From Clostridia bacterium (GTDB lineage Bacteria > Bacillota > Clostridia > Oscillospirales > Acutalibacteraceae): a DNA stretch of 5,409 nucleotides. The translations under genes and the position numbers were made by a program. The stretch lies in assembly GCA_017501865.1 (NCBI GenBank), contig JAFVWD010000285.1:1-5409 (forward strand). Reading direction: 5' to 3'. Below are positions 1 through 5,409 of the stretch, piece by piece. The notes beneath the pieces were generated by a model. It ran no database searches. It was given only the letters and a program-made list of their open reading frames with translations, and had not been told where the DNA came from. Numbering within the stretch: the first letter of the stretch is position 1; each line of letters starts with the position of its first letter.

Positions 1-801
1 AGTACGTTGACAAGATTTTTTTACAGCTTCTTTTTGTTCATTTTTAGGTAAAAAAGAAAGTGCTTCTGTAATACATTTTCTTAAATCAGTTGTAGTTTCT
101 ATCGGCTTTTTCTGATTTCTCCATCGGCAAATTGCAGAGGCAATTTTATCGGCATACGGCTCATCTGCATTTTCAGTTAACATACCTTCAATTTCTGCCT
201 TCGTCAATTGCTTTAATCGGTCGGCACCGCTGACACCCTTTTGCGGATTCAGTCTTAAATCCAGGGGCCCGTCAACCTTGTAGGAAAAACCTCGTTCAGG
301 ATTATCTATCTGCATTGAAGAAACCCCTAAATCGGCAAGTATAAAATTAAATTTGTGCCCTGTTTCTTCTGATACTTTATCAATATCCTTAAAATTCTGA
401 AGCCTTACGGTTAAAATATCTTCTTTAAAGCCTGCCTCCAAAAGTCGCTTTTTGGTTTTTTCAGATTCAATAGGGTCAACGTCCAGAGCATAAATATGCC
501 CTTCTCCTTTTAATTCAAAGAGCATAGCTTTTGTGTGTCCGCCATAACCAAGAGTTGCATCTAAGCCTATCTGTCCCGGTTGAATATTTAAAAAATCAAG
601 TATTTCCTGAACCATAATTGAAATATGCATTCCGGCAGGTGTAGCTCCACGGGCAATAATGTGGGCTACATCATCCTTATATTTTTCAGGATTCAATTCC
701 TTATATTTTTCGCTGAATTTCTTAGGATGAGTTCCTGAATAACGCTTTCTGCGTTTATGAGGAATCTCATCGATTTGCTGATTTTGTTTGTTTTCTTCCA
801 T
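1..801 (-). CDS. rsmH: RsmH-type 16S rRNA (cytosine-N4) methyltransferase with N-terminal extension; 3' end cut by window edge
   Basis: I translated this gene by hand; 267 residues are visible with no stop before the left edge. RsmH (formerly MraW) uses S-adenosylmethionine to methylate N4 of C1402 in 16S rRNA, in the ribosomal P site. Visible signatures are the SAM-binding glycine loop DATLGYGGHT (residues 81-90), the acidic DVDP after the next strand (107-110), DLGVSS (157-162), NPERGFSY (167-174) and DGPLDLR (177-183). The last visible residues, KSCQRT, match the start of the family's QRTFQALRI-type block, so roughly the final 60-90 residues are missing. About 55 residues precede the usual start region. 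They are rich in Lys/Arg (HKRRKRYSGTHPKKF) and may bind RNA. The usual HxPVLL motif is replaced by MHISIMVQEIL. The start ATG shares its A with the stop of the upstream glutaminase-like gene (TAATG). An AAGG at 807-810 and a GGAG at 813-816 are weak ribosome-binding candidates. It could be a paralogue of the canonical RsmH rather than the only copy. Confidence 0.9.
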   Translation of the reverse strand, partial: MEENKQNQQIDEIPHKRRKRYSGTHPKKFSEKYKELNPEKYKDDVAHIIARGATPAGMHISIMVQEILDFLNIQPGQIGLDATLGYGGHTKAMLFELKGEGHIYALDVDPIESEKTKKRLLEAGFKEDILTVRLQNFKDIDKVSEETGHKFNFILADLGVSSMQIDNPERGFSYKVDGPLDLRLNPQKGVSGADRLKQLTKAEIEGMLTENADEPYADKIASAICRWRNQKKPIETTTDLRKCITEALSFLPKNEQKEAVKKSCQRT

Positions 802-803
802 TA
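799..803 (-). promoter_or_regulatory. TAATG stop-start overlap coupling the glutaminase-like gene to rsmH
   Basis: On the minus strand the bases read TAATG: the stop TAA of the glutaminase-like gene and the start ATG of rsmH share one A (position 801). Such overlaps usually indicate translational coupling by termination and reinitiation. They also imply that the two genes lie on one mRNA. The overlap itself is seen directly; the coupling is inferred. Confidence 0.75.
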
Positions 804-2687
804 AAACCTTTTCTCCATTAAAATTTTCATAAACAAGCCACCCTGTACTGTACGGTGTCTGAACGAAACCATATTTCCTGACTTGGTATCATACCAGTCA
901 CTTAAAGCAACACGGGTTGTGGAATCATTATAAGCACACCAGAGCGGTTCTATAAATTCTTCAAACACAGCCTTCTCACTTGCCATAGAAGCAACCCACA
1001 CAAGCCAGTCACTCTTAGTGTAGTCTGCTCGTGAATCAAGCGGCATACCATATTTATTGAAATATTTCTTATTGTTTTTCAGCTCTCTGTCCATAAGTTC
1101 CTGAGAAAACAAGCCTGTTCCCCATACTCTGTCCCAAACCATATTATATTTCATTGAAAATGTGTTTGGTCTGTCGAAGGCTAAAAGTGTTTCTCCGTTT
1201 TCATCTACTGCAGTACGGAGCCATTCCTCAGCCATTTTTTCTGATTGTGACTTATAGAACTCTGCTTTTTCTTTATTACCCGACATTTCCATAATAACAG
1301 CCATTCCGCGAAGTCCCATAATCGCTTTTAAAGAAAGGTTGCAGTTATGCTCAAGGTGTCCTGCAAAATCATCTGTGCAAAGCTGATTTCCGGGGTCTTG
1401 TCCGAATTCAATTAAATATTTACACCACTTTTCCAAGGTATCAATGTGGCTTTCAGCAAATTCAGTTGATTTTTCTGCAAGTGCAACATTAGTTTCCATA
1501 ACAAGCATATTTCCGCATTCTTCAACAGGCATCTGATAAATAAGCTTGTTTTCACCATAAACCTGACCGTTAACCAACGGATACTGTCCTACATCGTGAG
1601 GAGCGAAATCAAAAGTCCACTCATCGCTCCCTGCATATTTATAAATAGGACGCATCATACCTTTTACCAATTCAGGATTATACAAAAGGAACATAGGTGT
1701 TGACGGATAGCTTACGTCAACTGTTACCGCACATCCGTTTGAGTTACATTCTTTTGACACATAGAGAATTTCTCCGTTTTCGTCCAACACTAATTTGTGC
1801 GCAGCTATTACCTGACGGTAAGAAAGCAATAAAAGCTCTGCATATTTTTCTCCGCCTGCCTTTACCGCATCTCTGTAAAGCTGATTTGAAAACTCGTCAC
1901 ATCTTTTTAATGTACTTTCATAATCTTCACTTGCTTCTTTTATTGCTTCAAGAATAGTCTTTCCGTTTCTGTTCCAATAAGATTTTAACGGCTTCTTAAA
2001 ATACTCTATGCTTTCAATATCATCATAAGCAAAGAAAAATAATGTTCTTTCGTTTTCTCTCGCTTCGCATACAGTATGAATGTATTCTTTTCCGTGTCTG
2101 TCACTTGTTTTTGTTTCAGCATTTATTCCGTCAGTAAGAAGGTAAACATAACCCCAATCAATGCGTATATCATCACCGCTTTTATGAAGAGGCTTCTGCT
2201 CTACATTACCCATTTTCATACCTATAAGCTTTGCTGCTTTAACCTCTTCTTTTACAACATCATTCTGACCGGCTTCATTTAAACAAAGCTCGTCGCTGAC
2301 ACGAATATCCAATTTAACAGAATGCTTTTTATTATCTTTTAATTTATATTCAACTGCAAGATATGACACGGGACGCGTTAACAATTCAAAATCGGTTACA
2401 AGCACCGGTGAAGTAAACCTTAAGCTGAGAGATATTATTTCATTTTCCATTGCAACAGTAGTCGAAAATGCATCTATATCAATTGATTTCTGGTCGAGCT
2501 TTAAAACATCTCTGTCATAGCCCAAAAATAAATATTCCTTATCATCAACAAAAACTGTACCTATTATGTTATTAGGTTTATTTGTCCAATGCTCGGTTTC
2601 ATAAAAATTAATAATTTCATCTCTTGACCACACTGAAAAATAAGGGTCGATTGTTATAAGCGGAACCGAAGGTGCTCGAAGTTTCAT
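801..2687 (-). CDS. Glutaminase-A-like family protein (DUF4964/DUF5127/DUF4965/DUF1793 type), cytosolic
   Basis: A 628-residue protein of the fungal GtaA-like glutaminase family. The characterised Aspergillus members hydrolyse L-glutamine to glutamate and ammonia, but the activity of bacterial relatives is mostly assumed. The N-terminus carries the family opening LRAPSVPLITIDPYFSVWS (3-21). A beta-rich region follows to about residue 260. An alpha-helical, six-hairpin-like domain then runs to the end, with conserved blocks LLLLSYRQVIAAHKLV (285-300), NGCAVTVDVSYPSTPMFLLY (317-336), WTFDFAPHDVGQYPLVNGQ (357-375), MPVEECGNMLVM (386-397) and DPGNQLCTDDFAGHLEHNCN (431-450). Asp/Glu in these blocks (D360, D365, E389, E390, D439, D440) are candidate catalytic acids; I cannot assign them. 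No signal peptide is visible, so it is probably cytosolic, unlike the secreted fungal enzymes. The start has a clear ribosome-binding site, GAGAGGA at 2696-2702, eight bases upstream. The (alpha/alpha)6 resemblance means a glycoside-hydrolase-like activity is possible. It overlaps rsmH by one base. Confidence 0.85.
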   Translation of the reverse strand: MKLRAPSVPLITIDPYFSVWSRDEIINFYETEHWTNKPNNIIGTVFVDDKEYLFLGYDRDVLKLDQKSIDIDAFSTTVAMENEIISLSLRFTSPVLVTDFELLTRPVSYLAVEYKLKDNKKHSVKLDIRVSDELCLNEAGQNDVVKEEVKAAKLIGMKMGNVEQKPLHKSGDDIRIDWGYVYLLTDGINAETKTSDRHGKEYIHTVCEARENERTLFFFAYDDIESIEYFKKPLKSYWNRNGKTILEAIKEASEDYESTLKRCDEFSNQLYRDAVKAGGEKYAELLLLSYRQVIAAHKLVLDENGEILYVSKECNSNGCAVTVDVSYPSTPMFLLYNPELVKGMMRPIYKYAGSDEWTFDFAPHDVGQYPLVNGQVYGENKLIYQMPVEECGNMLVMETNVALAEKSTEFAESHIDTLEKWCKYLIEFGQDPGNQLCTDDFAGHLEHNCNLSLKAIMGLRGMAVIMEMSGNKEKAEFYKSQSEKMAEEWLRTAVDENGETLLAFDRPNTFSMKYNMVWDRVWGTGLFSQELMDRELKNNKKYFNKYGMPLDSRADYTKSDWLVWVASMASEKAVFEEFIEPLWCAYNDSTTRVALSDWYDTKSGNMVSFRHRTVQGGLFMKILMEKRF

Positions 2688-2702
2688 AAACGCAATCCTC
2701 TC

Positions 2703-2724
2703 AATTTTTATTCTTTTAAAAATT
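2703..2724 (-). repeat. Perfect 8-bp inverted repeat over the -10/transcription start, possible operator
   Basis: AATTTTTA (2724-2717, minus strand) is followed six bases later by its exact reverse complement TAAAAATT (2710-2703). The repeat overlaps the end of the -10 box and spans the expected transcription start, where a repressor site would act. Both arms are pure A/T, so chance occurrence in an AT-rich gap is quite possible. No regulator family is implied by the sequence. Confidence 0.25.
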
Positions 2725-2750
2725 TTAGCATAGTTTTTCTCTGTTTACAA
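2722..2750 (-). promoter_or_regulatory. Sigma-A-type promoter with extended -10 for the glutaminase-like gene and rsmH
   Basis: Read on the minus strand, TTGTAA (2750-2745, four of six matches to TTGACA) is followed by a 17-base spacer and TAAAAT (2727-2722, five of six matches to TATAAT). A TGC immediately before the -10 supplies the extended TGn element (2730-2728). The predicted transcription start is near 2715. That leaves a leader of about 28 bases, which contains the GAGAGGA ribosome-binding site. The promoter fills most of the 69-base gap after the MGMT gene, so the downstream pair can be transcribed independently of the genes to the right. Confidence 0.65.
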
Positions 2751-2756
2751 CACATA

Positions 2757-3062
2757 TTACTCAAACCAACCATATTTTTCAAGATTGATTTTACCGTCAG
2801 CTTCAAAAGCTATGCCTTCATTTTTCAAAAGCTCTCTTTGCGTTTCTCCACCGCCGAAGGCAAAGCTTTCTGCTACTTCTCCGTTTCTTGTAACTACTCT
2901 GTGGCAAGGAATAATCCCCGGCAAAGGATTTTTGTGAAGTGCATAACCTACCACTCTTGCCCAATGCGGATTACCTGCAAGCATTGCCACATGCCCGTAA
3001 GTAGTTACCCTACCCTCGGGAATTGTTTTCACTGCATCATAAATTTTATCATAAGCTGACAT
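2757..3062 (-). CDS. MGMT family protein: single-domain O6-alkylguanine-DNA alkyltransferase-like, active Cys retained
   Basis: A 101-residue protein made only of the C-terminal DNA-binding and active-site domain of Ogt/Ada/MGMT. Full-length Ogt-type enzymes are about 160-200 residues and carry an extra N-terminal domain that is absent here. Family features are the winged-helix opening IPEGRVTTYGHVA (14-26) with its conserved Tyr22, the helix NPHWARVVGYAL (31-42) with the expected Arg finger at residue 36, and IPCHRVV (51-57). Cys53 is the alkyl-acceptor position, and the following FAFGGGETQRELL is typical of small clostridial members. Alkyltransferase-like (ATL) proteins have Trp in place of this Cys, so this one could be a true suicide repair protein acting on O6-alkylguanine. 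That is inference, because very short members are poorly characterised. The start is supported by a strong ribosome-binding site, GGAGAGGTGA (minus strand, ending about six bases before the ATG). I see no clear promoter; expression may be read-through from the right, past the palindrome. Confidence 0.88.
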   Translation of the reverse strand: MSAYDKIYDAVKTIPEGRVTTYGHVAMLAGNPHWARVVGYALHKNPLPGIIPCHRVVTRNGEVAESFAFGGGETQRELLKNEGIAFEADGKINLEKYGWFE

Positions 3063-3112
3063 ATAATCACCTCTCCGTTTACTCTGATCAAAATGTTAAT
3101 CTGTTAAAAGCA

Positions 3113-3183
3113 AATACCCGAGTTAATTCCGGCTCCCATAAGGAAGCTTTTCTTTATGGGAACCCGGCGAACTCTCGGGTATT
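3113..3183. repeat. 71-nt nested near-perfect palindrome (long hairpin), possible terminator or REP/MITE-like element
   Basis: Three stems nest in register. The outer stem is AATACCCGAG (3113-3122) with CTCGGGTATT (3174-3183), 10 bp and perfect. The middle stem is CCGG (3129-3132) with CCGG (3164-3167). The inner stem is a 12-bp pairing of 3134-3145 with 3150-3161, with one G.T pair on the plus strand and a GCTT loop (3146-3149). The stems are separated by a symmetric 6x6 internal loop and a 1x2 loop. It lies nine bases past the GDPD stop and 51 bases before the MGMT start. Read on the minus strand it is followed by TATTTGCTTTT, a moderate T-run, so it may terminate or attenuate transcription leaving the GDPD gene. 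It is longer and more elaborate than a normal intrinsic terminator. Confidence 0.75.
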
Positions 3184-3191
3184 GTTTATTT

Positions 3192-3956
3192 TTATTTACT
3201 TTTACTTATTAATTCGTTACATAACCCGGGGTTGTCTGTAATTATTCCGTCTACCCCGCAGAAAATCATTCTTTTTATTTCTCTTTCTTTATTAACTGTC
3301 CATGGATTAACCATCAACCCCATTTTATGTGCTCTTTTAACATATTCCTTTGTAACAAATGCACTGAACGGATGAAGTGCATCTGCATGAATATCCTTAG
3401 CAAAAGCCATAGGTCTGAACATAATTTTTCTGCCTACTTTCTTTTCGGGACTGTAAAGAAGCCCTGTTTTGCAATTTGGGTCAAGCTTTTTACAAACCAC
3501 CAGAATTGCCGGGTCAAAAGAAGAAATAAGAAGTTTGTCAAACATATCATATTTTTTTGCAAGCTCTATTGTTTTTTGCGGAAATTCGATTGAAGCCTCA
3601 CCAAAAACCTCGCTTTTTAATTCAATGTTAAGAACCTCAACATTATTATCCTTACAAAGAGCAATAAAATCCTCTAACAGCGGTATTTCTGTATTTTTGA
3701 ACTCTTCGCCCTTATATGAACCAAAATCAAATTTTCTCAATTCCTCAAGAGTCATATCTTTAATTGCACCCGTACCGTCTGAGGTCTCATCTATTGTAAA
3801 GTTATGACATAAAACCGGTACACCGTCTTTTGTTAAATGAATATCTGTTTCGACACCGTCACAGCCTATTTCAAAAGATTTTTTAAATGCAGGTAATGTA
3901 TTTTGCGGAGCAACTAAATTTGCCCCTCTATGAGAAATTACATTGATTTTCGCCAT
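3192..3956 (-). CDS. Glycerophosphodiester phosphodiesterase (GDPD family, UgpQ-like)
   Basis: A cytosolic TIM-barrel enzyme that hydrolyses glycerophosphodiesters, such as deacylated phospholipid headgroups, to sn-glycerol 3-phosphate and an alcohol. Positions are numbered from the upstream ATG at 3977 (261 residues). The motifs are HRG with catalytic His16 and Arg17, NTLPAF (26-31), the metal-binding pair E43 and D45 in GVETDIHLTKDG, the second catalytic His58 in LCHNFTIDETSDGTG, IELK (118-121), NPWTVN (224-229) and DGIITDNP (243-250). I prefer the second ATG (3956, 254 residues). A GGGGTG ribosome-binding site lies six bases before it, and it puts HRG at residue 9, as in typical relatives. 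The ATG at 3977 lacks a Shine-Dalgarno but sits one base after the upstream stop, so reinitiation there is possible. There is no signal peptide or membrane segment. It is probably in one operon with the metallophosphoesterase. The stop is followed by the large palindrome. Confidence 0.9.
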   Translation of the reverse strand: MAKINVISHRGANLVAPQNTLPAFKKSFEIGCDGVETDIHLTKDGVPVLCHNFTIDETSDGTGAIKDMTLEELRKFDFGSYKGEEFKNTEIPLLEDFIALCKDNNVEVLNIELKSEVFGEASIEFPQKTIELAKKYDMFDKLLISSFDPAILVVCKKLDPNCKTGLLYSPEKKVGRKIMFRPMAFAKDIHADALHPFSAFVTKEYVKRAHKMGLMVNPWTVNKEREIKRMIFCGVDGIITDNPGLCNELISKSK

Positions 3957-3962
3957 ATTAAA

Positions 3963-3968
3963 CACCCC
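3963..3968 (-). promoter_or_regulatory. Ribosome-binding site deciding the GDPD start
   Basis: The minus strand reads GGGGTG, then six bases (TTTAAT), then ATG at 3956. This is good spacing and a fair match to the GGAGGTG consensus. The alternative ATG at 3977 has only A-rich sequence in front of it. The site supports the 254-residue form, but it would lie inside the coding frame if translation began at 3977. Confidence 0.55.
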
Positions 3969-3978
3969 GTATTTCATT

Positions 3979-5094
3979 TTATTTCGTTCTGAATAATTTT
4001 TTAAATACTACAGGAATAATTCCGACACCTAAGCAAAGAAGTATTTTTTCCTTCAGCATTCCGTCTGCATCCCATATATACTGAAGCTCAGCCTTAATAC
4101 TGTCACCGCACAAATCAGCATATGTAAGGTGTTCCGTTTCGTAATCACCTGTTTTTTCGTCAATGGTGAACACCCTTACTCCACGTGTACGTTTACCGTA
4201 ACACCTGAAGGATGCACATGAGGTCTGGACTATATTAACTCCGTCAAGAGTTGTTGTAAAACAGTTCTGATGGTCGTGACCGAAAACTATTGCCTTTACA
4301 TCGCCACACTCTTTTATTGCTTCGAGCTGACCGTTGCCACTTTCAACTGTGCTTATATATTCGCCTATTACACCATCTACACAAGGCTTTGCTTTGAAAA
4401 ATTTCCCTTCAGGACCTTTAAACGACCCTTCATCATTTTCATTGCACTCTTCTATCAAATCAAGCATTTCAATTAACGGAATATGCTGGAACATAAGTGA
4501 CGGCACAGCTTCTCCGCCGTTTTCTTCTTTTAAGCTTGCGGATTTTTCTTTGTACCATTTAATTGCTTCAGGCTTTACCATTTCGTAAGACTTGTCCTGC
4601 TCCTTATCAAGCCAGGCACTATCCATCATCCACAGATTAAATTTCACTTTACTGCCGTCTTCAGAATAAATCGGAATATTGAAGGTTTCGTCCTTGAGAA
4701 TTTCATCTTTATTATCAAGTCCGATAAAATACGGATATTGTCTGTAAACATCGGACTGTTCTTTTTTTGTAATCTCATTTTTATCATCGTGATTACCATA
4801 AATCATTGAAAACGGTATTTTCCGTTCCTCAATTGGTGTAACCAACTTATCTATAGCGACCTTCATCGCTTCAAACTCAGCCTCTTTTGTTTTCACAAAA
4901 AGCGGTGTCAGAGTTCTCGCATCACGAAAATGATTACCTAAAACATTGTCACCCGTAAGCACAATTAAATCAGGCTTTACTCTGTCATAGGCCTTATCTA
5001 ACATCTTCATCATTGTTTTTCTTACATATTGTAAGTCCTGAGCATCGCTCACCTGAAGAATTGTAAATTTTCCGTCTTTAAACTTCAACTTCAT
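3979..5094 (-). CDS. Calcineurin-like metallophosphoesterase with DxQ first motif and hydrophobic C-terminal tail
   Basis: A 371-residue two-metal phosphoesterase. The metallophosphatase motifs appear in order: VSDAQD (15-20; Asp17 metal ligand, with Gln19 where many families have His), LTGDNVLG (46-53; Asp49), YGNHDD (99-104; Asn101, His102), FQHIP (202-206; His204) and FGHDHQN (271-277; His273, His275). These are nearly all the expected metal and catalytic residues, so an active enzyme is likely. It could be a phosphomonoesterase or a phosphodiesterase; the substrate cannot be read from sequence. It resembles Dcr2-like and other cytosolic metallophosphoesterases in its ILQVSD opening and long helical inserts. 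There is no signal peptide. Residues 351-364 (ILLCLGVGIIPVVF) are hydrophobic and flanked by Lys on both sides, which could be a short tail anchor or a buried helix. The start is supported by GGAG (5104-5107), nine bases upstream. The gene lies 23 nt after mgtE and one base before the upstream GDPD ATG. Confidence 0.88.
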   Translation of the reverse strand: MKLKFKDGKFTILQVSDAQDLQYVRKTMMKMLDKAYDRVKPDLIVLTGDNVLGNHFRDARTLTPLFVKTKEAEFEAMKVAIDKLVTPIEERKIPFSMIYGNHDDKNEITKKEQSDVYRQYPYFIGLDNKDEILKDETFNIPIYSEDGSKVKFNLWMMDSAWLDKEQDKSYEMVKPEAIKWYKEKSASLKEENGGEAVPSLMFQHIPLIEMLDLIEECNENDEGSFKGPEGKFFKAKPCVDGVIGEYISTVESGNGQLEAIKECGDVKAIVFGHDHQNCFTTTLDGVNIVQTSCASFRCYGKRTRGVRVFTIDEKTGDYETEHLTYADLCGDSIKAELQYIWDADGMLKEKILLCLGVGIIPVVFKKLFRTK

Positions 5095-5117
5095 AAGCTG
5101 TTTCTCCGATTTTTAAT

Positions 5118-5409
5118 TTATATTGGTAAAAATGCCTTCGCAATTCCGAAATACACCAGAAGTGAAATTGCATCTACAAGTGTTGTAATAAAAGGACTTG
5201 CCATAACCGCAGGGTCAAAGCCCATTTTTTTTGCAAAAAGCGGTAAAACGCAACCTATTAGCTTTGCAGCAATAACCGTTATGCAGAGTGTTAATGCCAC
5301 AACTGCCGAAACAACCAAAGAAACATCTTCTGTACCCATTACAAAACCATCTATAAAATAAACCTTTAAAAATGTTGCAAGGGCTATTGTAACACCGCAT
5401 AGAACAGAC
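5118..5409 (-). CDS. mgtE: Magnesium transporter MgtE, C-terminal 96 residues; 5' part beyond window edge
   Basis: The frame is open from the right edge to the TAA at 5118-5120; the first Met in view (at 5339) is internal, not the start. MgtE is a homodimeric inner-membrane Mg2+ channel with a cytosolic N/CBS sensor (not visible here) and five C-terminal transmembrane helices. What remains is the end of one helix (visible residues 1-20), a second helix around VSLVVSAVVALTLCITVIAA (28-47), the AKLIGCVLPLFAKKMGFDPAVMASPF stretch (48-73), and a last helix TTLVDAISLLVYFGIAKAFL (75-94). The PLFAKKMGFDPA and SPFITTLVDAISLLVYF blocks are characteristic of MgtE. The Asp of TLVDA (visible residue 79) aligns by eye with the pore Asp432 of the Thermus protein. 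The short gap to the metallophosphoesterase suggests co-transcription. Any M-box riboswitch would lie outside the window. Confidence 0.9.
   Translation of the reverse strand, partial: SVLCGVTIALATFLKVYFIDGFVMGTEDVSLVVSAVVALTLCITVIAAKLIGCVLPLFAKKMGFDPAVMASPFITTLVDAISLLVYFGIAKAFLPI

Noticed and set aside
1697..1957. Plus-strand open frame opposite the glutaminase-like gene
   Set aside because: A low-complexity Leu/His-rich translation lying entirely over a conserved minus-strand domain; I judge it an antisense shadow.
3084..3112. TTAACA-like -35 elements and a tandem TGTTAA as a promoter/operator for the MGMT gene
   Set aside because: No acceptable -10 falls 16-18 bases downstream of any of them, and the short repeat is within chance expectation for AT-rich sequence.
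3113..3183. Palindrome as an integron attC site
   Set aside because: attC sites need RYYYAAC and GTTRRRY core boxes at the outer ends. The near-matches here are internal and imperfect, the outer ends are AATACCCGAG/CTCGGGTATT, and no integrase or cassette is present.
3063..3191. Riboswitch or T-box leader upstream of the MGMT gene
   Set aside because: I could not find a T-box core, an M-box, or the conserved cores of other common riboswitches; only the palindrome is evident.
3469..3807. Plus-strand open frame of 112 codons opposite the GDPD gene
   Set aside because: It lies wholly inside a well-supported gene on the other strand, has no family resemblance, and is explained by the antisense shadow of the GDPD coding frame.
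4334..4588. Plus-strand open frame opposite the metallophosphoesterase
   Set aside because: It is complementary to conserved metallophosphoesterase coding sequence and shows no recognisable domain.
5215..5400. Minus-strand frame overlapping the mgtE tail
   Set aside because: A Cys-rich out-of-frame reading of the MgtE coding sequence; the correct frame gives the conserved MgtE helices.

Overview
This is an AT-rich chromosomal segment in which every gene I can support lies on the minus strand. The protein styles suggest a gut-type Clostridia (Bacillota) genome: an RsmH with a basic N-terminal extension, a one-domain Cys-containing MGMT protein, a cytosolic glutaminase-A-like protein and an MgtE magnesium channel. 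The taxonomic guess is inference from family resemblance; there is no rRNA or tRNA in the window to anchor it.

Read in the direction of transcription (right to left), the layout is as follows. (1) The C-terminal end of an MgtE-type Mg2+ transporter, entering from the right edge (5409-5118). (2) A calcineurin-like metallophosphoesterase, 23 nt downstream (5094-3979). (3) A glycerophosphodiester phosphodiesterase, tightly coupled to it (3956 or 3977 down to 3192). (4) A 129-nt gap holding a 71-nt nested palindrome (3113-3183). (5) A small MGMT/Ogt-type alkyltransferase domain protein (3062-2757). (6) A 69-nt gap carrying a good sigma-A-like promoter with an extended -10. (7) A 628-residue glutaminase-A-like protein (2687-801). 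(8) An RsmH-type 16S rRNA methyltransferase whose start overlaps the preceding stop by one base (TAATG) and which runs off the left edge (801-1).

Spacing suggests at least two transcription units: mgtE, metallophosphoesterase and GDPD, possibly ended or attenuated at the palindrome; and glutaminase-like plus rsmH from the promoter at about 2722-2750. The MGMT gene sits between them with no convincing promoter of its own. The metallophosphoesterase and GDPD could act together on phosphodiester or phosphomonoester substrates such as lipid headgroups, but this is inferred from adjacency and family only.

The window looks like ordinary housekeeping and metabolic DNA. I see no mobile element, CRISPR array, defence system or new multi-gene system. 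The items most worth a second look are the large palindrome, the extended RsmH coupled to the glutaminase-like gene, and the DxQ metallophosphoesterase with a hydrophobic C-terminal tail.
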